A DNA stretch of 64,000 nt from Frigoribacterium sp. PvP032 (GTDB lineage: Bacteria > Actinomycetota > Actinomycetes > Actinomycetales > Microbacteriaceae): positions 1,364,001-1,428,000 of the forward strand of contig NZ_JAFIBM010000001.1 of assembly GCF_017833035.1 (NCBI RefSeq), in the 5' to 3' direction. The notes under the pieces were generated by a model. The model ran no database searches and was not told the DNA's origin. It was given only the letters and a program-made list of their open reading frames with translations. Shown here one piece after another: positions 1 through 8,169 of this stretch (position 1 is the first letter of the stretch; each line of letters starts with the position of its first letter). Made by a program: the position numbers and the translations under genes.

Positions 1-171
1 GCCGCCCAGCAGCTCGGCATCGGCTACTCGACCGCGCGGGAGTACCTCGACCGCATCCGCGTCAAGTACGTCGAGGTGGGCCGCCCGGCTCCGACGAAGG
101 TCGACCTGCTGCGCCGCGCCGTCGAGGACGGCATCCTGCCGGGCCTCGACGCGGACGGCGATGGTCGCTGA
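1..171 (+). CDS. C-terminal end of a LuxR/NarL-type response regulator (partial)
   Basis: Only the last 56 residues are inside the window; the reading frame is open from base 1 and stops with TGA at 169-171. The visible part reads like the recognition helix and tail of a helix-turn-helix DNA-binding domain (AAQQLGIGYSTAREYLDRIR followed by a short helix). The frame runs 11 bases into the next gene, a NarL-family histidine kinase, so this is most likely the regulator of that kinase. The receiver domain and phosphorylated Asp lie upstream and cannot be checked. It could be another HTH regulator, but the context favours a response regulator. Confidence 0.7.
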   Translation, partial: AAQQLGIGYSTAREYLDRIRVKYVEVGRPAPTKVDLLRRAVEDGILPGLDADGDGR

Positions 172-1417
172 ACCCCTCCCGTCGGCGCTGACACCGCCGA
201 CGACGCGCTCCGCGCGCAACCCGATCAGCCGAGCCCTGTTCGACAAGGTGCTCGGCCGGGTCATCGCCCTGGCCGGCATCATCTTCGGGCTCCAGGCGCT
301 GCCGACGACCATGGCGCAGATCGAGGTCATGCAGGTGGCCTGGGCCTGGTTGATCGGGCTGGGCATGCTCGGGGCGATCGTGGCCGTCGGCGTGGCGAGC
401 ATCGTCGTGCGGGGCGTCGAGACGACCTGCGCGATCCTCGCCGTCTCCTACCTGGTGGCGATCGTCACCTGGCCGCTCGCCGTCGTCGACCCCGACCAGG
501 TCCTCGGGGGCGTTCCCTGGCTCTGGTACCTCTGCACGGTCGCCACGGCGGCGGCTGCGTACGCCTTCTCCGCGTGGATCGCGATCGGCTACTCGGTGGT
601 CGTCCCGCTCGTCTACGGCTTCATCCGGCTGACCCCCTCGGGCGGCGGCGAGTCGCTGACCAGGGCCGCGCTCGACTCGACCTACGCGATCCTGCTCGGC
701 GGCGCCGTCCTCGTGCTCGTGCTGATCCTCCGCCAGGCGAGCGCCGCGGTCGACGCTGCCCAGGCGACGGCGGTCGCCCGCTACTCCGGGGCCATCCGTG
801 AGCACGCCACCGAGCTCGAGCGGGTCCAGGTCGACGCCATCGTCCACGACAGCGTGCTGACGACCTTCATCCAGGCAGCCAGGGCGTACACGCCTGAGCA
901 GAGGGTGCTCGCGACGACGATGGCGAGGAACGCGATGGCGCACCTCACCTCGGCCGCCGCGACGACCCCCTTCGACGAGTCGACCACCACCCTCGGCAGC
1001 CTCAGGAGGCGCCTGGTCGAGGCGGTGGACGCGTCGGGAGTCGTCGTCGAGCTGCGCGCCGACGACGCTGACGACCGCGTCCTCCCGACGACGGCCGTCG
1101 AGGCGATCGTCAGCGCGGCGGCCCAGGCGCTGGTCAACAGCTCGCAGCACGCGGGCCCCGGCCCCGTCCGGCGCTGGGTCGCCCTCGAGCGCACGGGCGA
1201 CGCCGGGGTGCTCGTCGAGGTCGGGGACGACGGCGCGGGCTTCGACCCCGGCGCCGTGCCCGAGGAGCGCCTCGGCGTCCGGGTGTCGATCATCGAGCGC
1301 GTCGCCAACGCCGGCGGACGGGCCTGCATCGACTCCCGGCCCGGCGCCGGCACGGTCGTCCGCGTGATGTGGCCCACTGGCCTCGTCGTCGGCCCCGCCA
1401 GGGGCGCCGCCTCGTGA
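161..1417 (+). CDS. NarL-family sensor histidine kinase
   Basis: A 418-residue membrane histidine kinase. The N-terminal half (about residues 34-195) holds five or so hydrophobic segments with short loops, so the signal is probably sensed in or at the membrane. A linker helix leads to the phospho-acceptor motif IVHDSVLTTF with His229. An ATPase domain follows: N-box QALVNSSQHAG (Asn326), G1-like GDDGAGFD near 355 and G2-like LGVRVSIIERV near 369. The HD-type H-box and small ATPase domain fit HisKA_3/HATPase_c kinases that pair with LuxR-type regulators. The ATG at 161 overlaps the regulator tail by 11 bases, showing translational coupling. The ligand and regulon are unknown. Confidence 0.88.
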   Translation: MVAEPLPSALTPPTTRSARNPISRALFDKVLGRVIALAGIIFGLQALPTTMAQIEVMQVAWAWLIGLGMLGAIVAVGVASIVVRGVETTCAILAVSYLVAIVTWPLAVVDPDQVLGGVPWLWYLCTVATAAAAYAFSAWIAIGYSVVVPLVYGFIRLTPSGGGESLTRAALDSTYAILLGGAVLVLVLILRQASAAVDAAQATAVARYSGAIREHATELERVQVDAIVHDSVLTTFIQAARAYTPEQRVLATTMARNAMAHLTSAAATTPFDESTTTLGSLRRRLVEAVDASGVVVELRADDADDRVLPTTAVEAIVSAAAQALVNSSQHAGPGPVRRWVALERTGDAGVLVEVGDDGAGFDPGAVPEERLGVRVSIIERVANAGGRACIDSRPGAGTVVRVMWPTGLVVGPARGAAS

Positions 1418-2523
1418 GGATCTCCGTCCCGCGGTGGCTCATCGTCTCGCTGGCGGCCGTCTTCTCCGGCTACCACCTGGTGCTCGGGGCCGTCTCGCTC
1501 GGCCAGGCCGCCGATCCCGTGCCCGTCGTCGCCTGCATGCTCGCGTACGCGGTCGTCACCGCCGTGGTGCTCTGGCCCAGCAGCCAGCCGGTGCTGCCCG
1601 TCTGGGCGGCCGCCTTCGCCCTCGCGGTGAGCATCGTGGTGCCGCTGGTCGTGACGAGCGTCCTCGACCCCGACGCCGAGAACGGCTACGCGACCTGGTA
1701 CGTCGCCGCCGTGGGCACGCTCATGGTGATCATCTCGACCCGTCGTCGCCAGGGCTTCGCGTGGCTAGGCGTGGGCTTCATGGCCGTGCAGGGCGTCGCC
1801 TGGGCCGGGGTGTCCCAGATCGCCGATCTCGGCATCGTCGGCAGCGTCAGCTGGGTCGCCTTCTCGCACGCGATCTCGTCCACGCTGACGAGGGCGGGTC
1901 GGGAGACCCGCGAGTTCATCCTTGCCGAGCACGAGGCCGCGGACTGGCAGGCGGCCCAGGAGGCGCACGTCAACGAGCGTCAGTACCGCCTCCTGCAGAC
2001 GGGCCGCACCGCCCGTCCGATGCTGCAGGCGATCGTGTCGCAGTCGGGCGACCTGTCGCCGGAGCAACGGCAGGAGAGCCTCCACCTCGAGGGCGCCATC
2101 CGGGACGAGATCCGCGGGAGGCGCCTCCTCGACGACGAGGTCCGTCGCGAGGTGATGGCGGCCCGACGTCGGGGGGCCGAGGTCAGCCTGCTCGACGAGG
2201 GCGGCATCGACGACGTGCCCGACGACGAGCTGCGCCGCATCCACGCGGCCCTCGCCGCGGCGCTGCACGGCTCACGCGCCGACAAGCTGATCATCCGGAC
2301 TGTCGGCGGCGGCGACCACGCCGTCAGCGTCGTCGGCCTCGGGTCTCCCGACCTCAGCTCGAGCGCGCTCGGCCGGGGGGTCTCCGCGGAGGCCGACGAG
2401 GACGACGACGACGACGAGGTGCTGCTCTGGCTGCAGATCCCGCGCCGAGCAGGGGACTCCGTCGGCGTGGCGGGGACGGACGTCCTCGACGAGCTCGACG
2501 ACGACCGGCCCGTCGTCCGCTAG
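1414..2523 (+). CDS. membrane protein with degenerate histidine-kinase-like cytoplasmic part
   Basis: A 369-residue protein starting with GTG at 1414, overlapping the kinase stop as GTGA; the frame stays open upstream but this start fits the operon. The first ~165 residues contain about five membrane segments. The soluble half carries helical stretches such as LHLEGAIRDEIRGRRLLDDE and a following AARRRGAEVSLLDEGG. These resemble the dimerisation and ATPase region of NarL-type kinases, but I see no H-box histidine and no N, G1 or G2 ATP-binding boxes. The C terminus is very acidic, with a run of Asp near residue 330. I infer a non-catalytic partner or sensor for the neighbouring kinase; this is not proven. 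Confidence 0.7.
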   Translation: MRISVPRWLIVSLAAVFSGYHLVLGAVSLGQAADPVPVVACMLAYAVVTAVVLWPSSQPVLPVWAAAFALAVSIVVPLVVTSVLDPDAENGYATWYVAAVGTLMVIISTRRRQGFAWLGVGFMAVQGVAWAGVSQIADLGIVGSVSWVAFSHAISSTLTRAGRETREFILAEHEAADWQAAQEAHVNERQYRLLQTGRTARPMLQAIVSQSGDLSPEQRQESLHLEGAIRDEIRGRRLLDDEVRREVMAARRRGAEVSLLDEGGIDDVPDDELRRIHAALAAALHGSRADKLIIRTVGGGDHAVSVVGLGSPDLSSSALGRGVSAEADEDDDDDEVLLWLQIPRRAGDSVGVAGTDVLDELDDDRPVVR

Positions 2524-2539
2524 GTCCGGGAACGGGAAA

Positions 2540-2565
2540 GAGGGCCAGACACCCGTCTGGCCCTC
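2540..2565. terminator. 11-bp hairpin terminator after the two-component operon
   Basis: The stem is GAGGGCCAGAC paired with GTCTGGCCCTC around a 4-base loop, 16 bases after the stop at 2523. On the plus strand no T-run follows. On the minus strand the stem is followed by CTTTCCCGTT, so it looks at least as good as a terminator for minus-strand transcripts. Confidence 0.65.
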
Positions 2566-2583
2566 ATGGGAGATATCCCGGTC

Positions 2584-2610
2584 CAGGGCGACAACCCGAA
2601 TGTCGCCCTG
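2584..2610. other. 10-bp perfect hairpin
   Basis: CAGGGCGACA (2584-2593) is the exact reverse complement of TGTCGCCCTG (2601-2610), with a 7-base loop. It lies 18 bases from the preceding hairpin. The two together could be a tandem terminator for the plus-strand operon or the body of a short minus-strand RNA. Confidence 0.5.
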
Positions 2611-2775
2611 ATCCGCCAACGATCGAGAACTCGCTTACCCTAGTCAGCTCCCGATCGGTGGTGCGACTCATGGAGAGGCACCTAGCAAGAACGAGTATGT
2701 CGCCCCGTGTCCTGAGCGCAAAGTCGTCATTTAGGGGGACAACCGCAGGTCACCGCCCCGTCTACCCCCGTTCGG

Positions 2776-2796
2776 GTGCCCCGTCCTGCGGGGCAC
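2776..2796 (-). terminator. hairpin downstream of accE
   Basis: GTGCCCCG (2776-2783) pairs exactly with CGGGGCAC (2789-2796) across a 5-base loop, about 65 bases past the accE stop. There is no clear T-run, so termination is inferred from stem strength and position. Confidence 0.35.
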
Positions 2797-2861
2797 GTCG
2801 CCGTGGCGGCTCGGGACCGGGGTACGAGCGGAGGGGTACAGCGCGGCGTTCGCCCAGCCGG

Positions 2862-3128
2862 TCAGGCGGAGAAGCTGCGCCAGCGCCCGGGGCCACGGTC
2901 GATCGGGCGACGCAGGCGAGCGGCCCGCGAGGACCAGCCGGAGGGGGACGCGGCGACGTCGCGGGGAGTCGCCCTGGCCGCCTCGGCCGTCTCTGCCTCG
3001 AGGGCCGCCAGCACGGCGGTGACCGCAGCGAGCTCCTCGGGCGACGGCGAGCCCGCGACGACCCGCAGCAGCGGCCCGTCGCCCTCGTGCGCGGTGCGGT
3101 CGTCGTCGGCTGCGTGGCGGCCGCTCAC
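2862..3128 (-). CDS. accE: acyl-CoA carboxylase epsilon subunit
   Basis: An 88-residue protein beginning with GTG at 3128 and overlapping the beta-subunit stop as GTGA. It contains the pattern [20 protein letters not shown] near the start and ends with [16 protein letters not shown] and an aromatic tail. This is how the small actinobacterial epsilon subunits look. The family stabilises or stimulates the biotin-dependent acyl-CoA carboxylase holoenzyme (acetyl-/propionyl-CoA to malonyl-/methylmalonyl-CoA). Its position directly after the beta subunit is the usual arrangement. It was easily missed because its frame continues far upstream inside the beta gene. Confidence 0.85.
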   Translation of the reverse strand: MSGRHAADDDRTAHEGDGPLLRVVAGSPSPEELAAVTAVLAALEAETAEAARATPRDVAASPSGWSSRAARLRRPIDRGPGRWRSFSA

Positions 3129-4741
3129 AGCGGGATGTTCCCGTGCTTCTTGGGCGGCAGGTCGGCGCGCTTCGTCCGAAGGGCCCTGAGCGCCTTGACC
3201 ACCGCGACGCGGGTCGCGGCCGGCTCGATGACGCCGTCGAGCTCGCCGCGCTCTGCCGCCAGGAACGGGCTGGCGACGTTGTAGGTGTACTCGCTGGCGA
3301 GACGGGCGCGGACGGCGGCGACGTCCTCGCCGGCGGCCTCCGCGGCCTTGATCTCGTTGCGGTACAGGATGTTGACGGCGCCCTGGCCGCCCATGACGGC
3401 GATCTCGGCGGTCGGCCAGGCGAGGTTGATGTCGGCGCCCAGCTGCTTCGAGCCCATGACGATGTAGGCCCCGCCGTAGGCCTTGCGGGTGATGACGGTC
3501 ACGAGCGGCACGGTCGCCTCGGCGTAGGCGTAGAGCAGCTTCGCGCCGCGGCGGATGACGCCCGTCCACTCCTGGTCGGTGCCCGGCAGGTACCCGGGCA
3601 CGTCGACCAGGGTGAGGATCGGGATGCCGAACGCGTCGCAGAAGCGGACGAAGCGGCTCGCCTTCTCGCCCGCCTCGATGTTGAGGGTGCCGGCCATGGC
3701 CGACGGCTGGTTGGCGATGACGCCGACCGAGCGGCCCTCGACCCGGCCGAAGCCGATGACGATGTTGGGCGCGAAGAGCGGCTGCACCTCGAGGAACTCC
3801 CCGTCGTCGACGACGTGCTCGATGACGGTCATCACGTCATAGGGCTGGTTCGGGCTGTCGGGGATCAGCGTGTTCAGCTGGCGGTCGTCATCGGTCGTCT
3901 CGAGCTCGACGGCCGTGTCGAAGACGTGCGGCTCGGACAGGTTGTTGTCGGGCAGGTACGACAGCAGCGAGCGCGCGTAGTCGAGCGCGTCGTCCTCGTC
4001 GCTCGCGAGGTAGTGCGAGACGCCGCTGACCTTGTTGTGCGTGAGGGCGCCGCCGAGCTCCTCGAAGCCGACGTCCTCGCCGGTGACGGTCTTGATCACG
4101 TCAGGGCCGGTGACGAACATGTGGCTGGTCTTGTCGACCATGATGACGAAGTCGGTGAGCGCGGGGGAGTACACCGCGCCTCCTGCGGCCGGCCCCATGA
4201 TGAGCGAGATCTGGGGGATCACGCCGGAGGCGCGGGTGTTGAGACGGAAGATCTCGCCGTACTTGCCCAGCGCGACCACCCCCTCCTGGATGCGGGCTCC
4301 GCCGGAGTCGAGGATGCCGATGATCGGCACGCCCGTCTTGAGGGCGAGCTCCATGACCTTGATGATCTTCTCGCCGGCGACCTCGCCGAGCGAGCCGCCG
4401 AAGATCGTGAAGTCCTGCGAGTAGACCGCGACCTGACGGCCGTGCACGGTGCCGGTGCCGGTGACGACCGCGTCGCCGTAGGGGCGCTTCGACTCCATGC
4501 CGAAGGCGTGGGTGCGGTGCCGGACGAACTCGTCCAGCTCGACGAACGAGCCGGGGTCGAGCAGGCCGTCGATGCGCTCGCGCGCGGTCATCTTGCCCTT
4601 GGCGTGCTGCTTCGCGATCGCGGCCTCGCCGCTGGCCGTGACGGCCTCGTGGTAGCGGGTCTTGAGGTCGGCGAGCTTGCCCGCCGTCGTGCGGAGATCG
4701 GGCTGCGAGGCGTCGTCGCGGGGCGCGGTGTCGGAAGTCAC
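3125..4741 (-). CDS. accD: acyl-CoA carboxylase carboxyltransferase (beta) subunit
   Basis: A 538-residue carboxyltransferase of the propionyl/acetyl-CoA carboxylase type. It transfers CO2 from carboxybiotin to an acyl-CoA in the cytoplasm, feeding fatty-acid or methylmalonyl metabolism. Two crotonase-fold halves are visible. The N half has GGARIQEGV and the C half has [13 protein letters not shown], both oxyanion-hole regions. The tail [11 protein letters not shown] is typical of actinobacterial AccD5/PccB. I start it at GTG 4741, seven bases after a TAGAGT -10 box, which fits a leaderless mRNA. GTG 4750 is the alternative; ATG 4825 would run across the promoter. The biotinylated alpha subunit is not in the window, so the substrate (acetyl, propionyl or longer) cannot be fixed. 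Confidence 0.9.
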   Translation of the reverse strand: MTSDTAPRDDASQPDLRTTAGKLADLKTRYHEAVTASGEAAIAKQHAKGKMTARERIDGLLDPGSFVELDEFVRHRTHAFGMESKRPYGDAVVTGTGTVHGRQVAVYSQDFTIFGGSLGEVAGEKIIKVMELALKTGVPIIGILDSGGARIQEGVVALGKYGEIFRLNTRASGVIPQISLIMGPAAGGAVYSPALTDFVIMVDKTSHMFVTGPDVIKTVTGEDVGFEELGGALTHNKVSGVSHYLASDEDDALDYARSLLSYLPDNNLSEPHVFDTAVELETTDDDRQLNTLIPDSPNQPYDVMTVIEHVVDDGEFLEVQPLFAPNIVIGFGRVEGRSVGVIANQPSAMAGTLNIEAGEKASRFVRFCDAFGIPILTLVDVPGYLPGTDQEWTGVIRRGAKLLYAYAEATVPLVTVITRKAYGGAYIVMGSKQLGADINLAWPTAEIAVMGGQGAVNILYRNEIKAAEAAGEDVAAVRARLASEYTYNVASPFLAAERGELDGVIEPAATRVAVVKALRALRTKRADLPPKKHGNIPL

Positions 4742-4751
4742 ATCCGTCACT

Positions 4752-4757
4752 CTACCG
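4752..4757 (-). promoter_or_regulatory. -10 box of leaderless accD promoter
   Basis: TAGAGT on the minus strand followed by seven bases and then GTG at 4741. This matches the TANNNT-to-start spacing of leaderless actinobacterial promoters. Confidence 0.55.
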
Positions 4758-4829
4758 AGGGCGTCCGCAGCGGCCGTTGGAGGTTCCCTCGCGTGCGACG
4801 CGCGCCGGGTGGTGGAAGTCGTCAACGCC

Positions 4830-4835
4830 TAGGCT
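4830..4835 (+). promoter_or_regulatory. -10 box of leaderless birA promoter
   Basis: TAGGCT followed by six bases and the GTG start at 4842. It is back-to-back with the accD promoter in a 100-base divergent gap. Confidence 0.6.
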
Positions 4836-4841
4836 GGCGGC

Positions 4842-5636
4842 GTGACCGACCGCACGAGCCCCTCCTTCCCCCTGAGCGCGGCCCGCAGCCCGCGGCTCGA
4901 GCTCGTCGCCGAGACGGGCTCCACGAACGCCGACCTGCTGGCCGACGCGTCGGCCCCGCACCTCGCCGTGCTCGCCACGATGTCGCAGACCGCGGGGCGG
5001 GGCCGCCTCGGCCGGGTCTGGACGGCCCCGCCCGGCCGCACCCTCGCCGCGAGCGTCCTGGTCGAGCGCCGGGGGCTGCCCGTCGAGTCGCTCGGGTGGC
5101 TGCCACTGGCCGCTGGCGTCGCGATGCGGGCCTCGATCGCGGCCGTCGTCCCGGCCGGCGAGGTCGGGCTGAAGTGGCCGAACGACGTCCAGGTCGACGG
5201 TCTCAAGGCGTGCGGGATCCTGGCCCAGGCGCGGGACGACGGCTCGGCCGTGGTCGTCGGCGCGGGCGTGAACCTGGCCCTGACGCGCGACGAGCTGCCG
5301 ACGCCGGTGTCGACCTCGCTGTCCCTGCACGGAGCCGAGGGGACGACGGGGGAGGTGGCCGACCTGGTCCTGTCGGCCTGGCTCGCCGAGGTCGTCGCGC
5401 TCGTGGAGGCGCTCGCGGCCGCGGGCGGCGACGCGGACGCGAGCGGGCTGCGTGCCCGCGTCCTCGACGACTGCACGACCCTCGGCCGCGAGGTGCGCGT
5501 CGAGCTGCCCTCCGGCGAGGTCCTCACCGGCACGGCGTCGTCGATCGACCACGAGGGGCGTCTCGTCGTCGAGCCGCCGACCGGGGGCGCCGTCGCCGTG
5601 TCCTCCGGCGACGTCACCCACCTGCGGTATGAATGA
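4842..5636 (+). CDS. birA: biotin--[acetyl-CoA-carboxylase] ligase
   Basis: A 264-residue biotin protein ligase. It activates biotin with ATP and attaches it to the lysine of the carboxyl-carrier domain of biotin-dependent carboxylases. Visible family motifs are GRGRLGRVW (biotinyl-AMP loop, residues ~51-59), KWPNDV (~111) and a GAGVN stretch (~142). A short SH3-like C-terminal domain follows from about 215. There is no N-terminal helix-turn-helix, so it is the monofunctional class and not a biotin repressor. It diverges from the carboxylase beta subunit, a likely client complex. Start GTG 4842 is set by the leaderless promoter. Confidence 0.92.
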   Translation: MTDRTSPSFPLSAARSPRLELVAETGSTNADLLADASAPHLAVLATMSQTAGRGRLGRVWTAPPGRTLAASVLVERRGLPVESLGWLPLAAGVAMRASIAAVVPAGEVGLKWPNDVQVDGLKACGILAQARDDGSAVVVGAGVNLALTRDELPTPVSTSLSLHGAEGTTGEVADLVLSAWLAEVVALVEALAAAGGDADASGLRARVLDDCTTLGREVRVELPSGEVLTGTASSIDHEGRLVVEPPTGGAVAVSSGDVTHLRYE

Positions 5637-6192
5637 CCCCGTGAGCACGGCAGAGCAGCAGCCCCGAGAAGAGGTCGTCGCGCGCCTGCACCCGCACGCC
5701 CGGGTGTTGTTCTGGCCCTCGGTCGCGCTCATCGCCGTCTGCGCGGCGGGCGGCTACTTCGGCAGCTGGTTCGAGCTCGAGTGGCAGAACTGGATCGTCC
5801 GAGGGGCGGCCGTCCTCCTGGCGCTGCTGCTCTGGGTCGTCCCCGTGCTCGTCTGGCTCGGTCGCCGCTACGTCATCACGACGAGGCGCATCGTCCTGCG
5901 GCGAGGCTTCTTCGTGCGGTCACGGCAGGAGCTGCTGCACAGCCGCGGCTACGACCTCACGGTGCGGAAGAACGCCGTGCAGAGCCTGTTCCGCAGCGGC
6001 GACGTCCTGGTGAACACGGGCCTCGACCGCCCCGTGGTGCTCTGGGACGTGCCGGGGGCCGATCTCGTGCAGGCGACCCTGCACGACTTGATGGAGGCGG
6101 ACGCGACGCTCGTCGCCCAGCGTCGCAGGCTCGACCAGTCGTCACCGGGCCAGCACGGCGCGACCGACGCCTGGCCGCCCGCGCGGGGCTGA
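5629..6192 (+). CDS. PH-domain membrane protein
   Basis: A 187-residue protein with two membrane segments (about residues 27-46 and 58-80), followed by a bacterial PH-like domain. It is recognised by GRRYVITTRRIVLRRG, a central GDVLVNTG and a VPGADLVQATLHDLM tail. Proteins of this kind occur widely in actinobacteria near birA and purK; their molecular role is not established. ATG 5629 overlaps the birA stop by 8 bases, giving coupling; GTG 5641 is an alternative start. The C-terminal ~30 residues are polar and probably disordered. Confidence 0.75.
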   Translation: MNDPVSTAEQQPREEVVARLHPHARVLFWPSVALIAVCAAGGYFGSWFELEWQNWIVRGAAVLLALLLWVVPVLVWLGRRYVITTRRIVLRRGFFVRSRQELLHSRGYDLTVRKNAVQSLFRSGDVLVNTGLDRPVVLWDVPGADLVQATLHDLMEADATLVAQRRRLDQSSPGQHGATDAWPPARG

Positions 6193-6243
6193 CACCGGAG
6201 CTGGCGCCCGAGGCTCGATTTTCCGGCCGGGGCCCGGAGACGC

Positions 6244-6249
6244 CAAGAT
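6244..6249 (+). promoter_or_regulatory. -10-like box before ugd
   Basis: CAAGAT followed by six bases and the ATG at 6256. It differs from the TANNNT pattern at one position but has the same leaderless spacing. Confidence 0.35.
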
Positions 6250-6255
6250 GGCTGC

Positions 6256-7563
6256 ATGCGCATCTCTGTCATCGGCTGTGGTTATCTCGGAGCGGTCCAC
6301 GCCGCGTGCATGGCCGAACTCGGCCACGACGTCGTCGGCATCGACGTCGACGAGCGCAAGGTGGCCGAGCTCTCGGCCGGCCGCGCGCCGTTCTTCGAGC
6401 CCGGCCTCCCCGAGGTGCTCGAGCGCGCCACCGCCAGCGGACGGCTCCGGTTCACCACCGACATGACGGAGGCGGCGGGCGCGCAGGTGCACTTCGTCGC
6501 CGTGGGCACGCCCCAGACGAAGGGCAGCCACGCGGCCGACCTCACCTACGTCGACGCGGCCGTCACCGGGCTGCTGCCGCACCTCGCGGACGGCGACCTC
6601 GTCGTCGGCAAGTCGACCGTGCCGGTCGGCACCGCGGCCCGCCTCGCGCAGCTGGTGCGCACCTCCTCGTCCGGGGCCGAGCTGGCCTGGAACCCCGAGT
6701 TCCTGCGCGAGGGCTTCGCTGTGCAGGACACCGTCTCGCCCGACCGCTTCGTCTACGGCGTGCCCGCGGGCCAGGCGGGTGAGCGCGCCACGGCGCTGCT
6801 CGACGAGGTCTACGCCACGGCGCTCGCGACGGGGACGCCCCGCATCGTGACCGACTACGCGACGGCCGAGCTGGTCAAGGTCTCGGCGAACGCGTTCCTC
6901 GCCACGAAGATCTCGTTCATCAACGCCATGGCCGAGATCGCGGAGGCGACGGGCGCGGACGTCACGCAGCTCGCGGACGCGATCGGTCACGACGCCCGCA
7001 TCGGCCGCAGGTTCCTCAACGCCGGACTCGGCTTCGGCGGCGGCTGCCTGCCCAAGGACATCCGCGCGTTCCAGGCCAGGGCCGACGAGCTCGGCCTGGA
7101 GTCGCTCGCTTTCCTCGCCGACGTCGACGCGGTCAACCTGCGCCGCCGCGACCGGGTCGTCGCCCTCGCCGAGGAGCTCGTGGGCACCGTCTCGGGTGCA
7201 CGCATCGCCGTCCTCGGCGTCGCCTTCAAGCCCGACAGCGACGACGTGCGCGACTCGCCGGCCCTCGACGTGGCCCGCCGCCTGCACGACGCGGGCGCCC
7301 ACGTGGCGGTCTTCGACCCGGAGGCGAACGCCACCGCCGCCCGCCTCGTCCCCGACCTCGACTACGTCGCGGACGCGGCCACCGCGCTGCGCGGCGCCGA
7401 CGCCGTCCTCGTGCTGACCGAGTGGCCCGAGTTCCGCCAGCTCGACCCTGCCGTCGTCGGCGAGCTCGTGGCGCACCGCCGGGTGGTCGACGGCCGCAAC
7501 GTGCTCGACCCTGCCGCGTGGCGGTCCGCCGGCTACGAGTACCGGGGCCTCGGCCGCCCGTAG
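6256..7563 (+). CDS. ugd: UDP-glucose 6-dehydrogenase-family enzyme
   Basis: A 435-residue nucleotide-sugar dehydrogenase that oxidises a UDP- (or GDP-) hexose twice with NAD+ to the uronic acid. The N-terminal Rossmann motif GCGYLGAVH starts at about residue 8. A central helix carries AELVKVSANAFLATKISFIN. The catalytic cysteine lies in FGGGCLPKDI (~residue 257). The C-terminal nucleotide-binding domain has VAFKPDSDDVRDSP (~319). Length matches bacterial Ugd (about 430-440). The family includes GDP-mannose and UDP-ManNAc dehydrogenases, but Ugd is the best reading. Sitting at the edge of a large glycan region, it could feed glucuronic acid into surface polysaccharide. Confidence 0.88.
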   Translation: MRISVIGCGYLGAVHAACMAELGHDVVGIDVDERKVAELSAGRAPFFEPGLPEVLERATASGRLRFTTDMTEAAGAQVHFVAVGTPQTKGSHAADLTYVDAAVTGLLPHLADGDLVVGKSTVPVGTAARLAQLVRTSSSGAELAWNPEFLREGFAVQDTVSPDRFVYGVPAGQAGERATALLDEVYATALATGTPRIVTDYATAELVKVSANAFLATKISFINAMAEIAEATGADVTQLADAIGHDARIGRRFLNAGLGFGGGCLPKDIRAFQARADELGLESLAFLADVDAVNLRRRDRVVALAEELVGTVSGARIAVLGVAFKPDSDDVRDSPALDVARRLHDAGAHVAVFDPEANATAARLVPDLDYVADAATALRGADAVLVLTEWPEFRQLDPAVVGELVAHRRVVDGRNVLDPAAWRSAGYEYRGLGRP

Positions 7564-7576
7564 GCCGCGGGCCGGC

Positions 7577-8053
7577 TCAGACGCGGGTGAGGCCGACCGC
7601 GGGACCGGTCGCCCGTGCCGCCGTCCGTGCGGGGTGGAAGACCCAGAGCTTGTAGAGCGTGAAGCGGAACGCCGTCCCGAGCGCCAGGCCGACGACGTTC
7701 GACGAGACGTTGTCGGCCAGGGGCGACGTGTAGCCGAGCACGTAGTGCGAGACGAACAGGCAGAGCAGCCCGATGCCCATGCCGCCGAGCGCGACGGCGA
7801 AGAACTCGAGGGCCTCGCGCACGGCCTCGGCTCGCGGCCGACGCGTCTCGCCGAAGGTCCAGAGGCGGTTGCCCAGCCAGACGACCACGATCGAGACGAG
7901 GCTCGACGCCAGCTTCGCGAGCAGGGGGCCGGCGGCGACGTCGTCGGGCGAGGAGACGGTCAGCCGGAGGGCGTTGAACACGGCGAGGTCGACGACGAGC
8001 CCGCAGAGGCCGACGAGGCCGTACCGGACGAGCTGGCGGAACAGACGGCGCAC
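7577..8053 (-). CDS. GtrA-family membrane protein
   Basis: A 158-residue protein with four predicted membrane segments and the family opening RQLVRYGLVGLCGLVVD. It also has NRLWTF and a FTLYKLWVF tail. GtrA proteins are thought to help move polyprenyl-phosphate-linked sugars across the membrane and usually work with a GtrB-type glycosyltransferase; a candidate GtrB lies at 48972-49988. I choose GTG 8053 because GGAGG sits five bases before it. TTG 8077 would add eight residues without a ribosome site. The gene converges on ugd with a 13-base gap and no evident terminator. Confidence 0.85.
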   Translation of the reverse strand: MRRLFRQLVRYGLVGLCGLVVDLAVFNALRLTVSSPDDVAAGPLLAKLASSLVSIVVVWLGNRLWTFGETRRPRAEAVREALEFFAVALGGMGIGLLCLFVSHYVLGYTSPLADNVSSNVVGLALGTAFRFTLYKLWVFHPARTAARATGPAVGLTRV

Positions 8054-8169
8054 GCGGACCTCCCCGGGATCGGCCAAGATGGACTGTGGCTCGGCTCGCG
8101 ACGAGCCGGACGAACACTAGCCGAGCATCATCGCAGCAGGACGTGCGCCGCACACAGTCAGGAGACGAG

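Larger units (their letters stand above)
2530..2642 (-). ncRNA. possible short minus-strand RNA of about 100 nt
   Basis: On the minus strand a TAGGGT -10-like hexamer (2642-2637) is followed within about 100 bases by the hairpin at 2610-2584 and then the hairpin at 2565-2540 with a T-containing tail (CTTTCCCGTT). This promoter-hairpin-terminator layout is that of a small RNA. I see no convincing -35 box. It may simply be tandem terminators between converging transcripts. No known RNA family is recognised. Confidence 0.22.
2524..2861. other. intergenic region with several hairpins, no supported protein gene
   Basis: This 338-base gap separates the two-component operon (plus) from accE (minus). 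It contains two perfect hairpins near its left end (2540-2565 and 2584-2610) and one near accE (2776-2796). Bases around 2640-2740 are less GC-rich than the surroundings. The open frames crossing it are anti-sense or out-of-frame extensions without start signals. It may hold a short minus-strand RNA, described separately. Confidence 0.6.

Noticed and set aside
3143-5632. Plus-strand open frame antisense to accD and running out of frame through birA
   Set aside because: Compositional shadow; the minus-strand AccD and the other-frame BirA have clear motifs.
6193-6255. Terminator between the PH-domain gene and ugd
   Set aside because: The GGCC-rich stretch allows only short competing stems and lies next to the ugd promoter.
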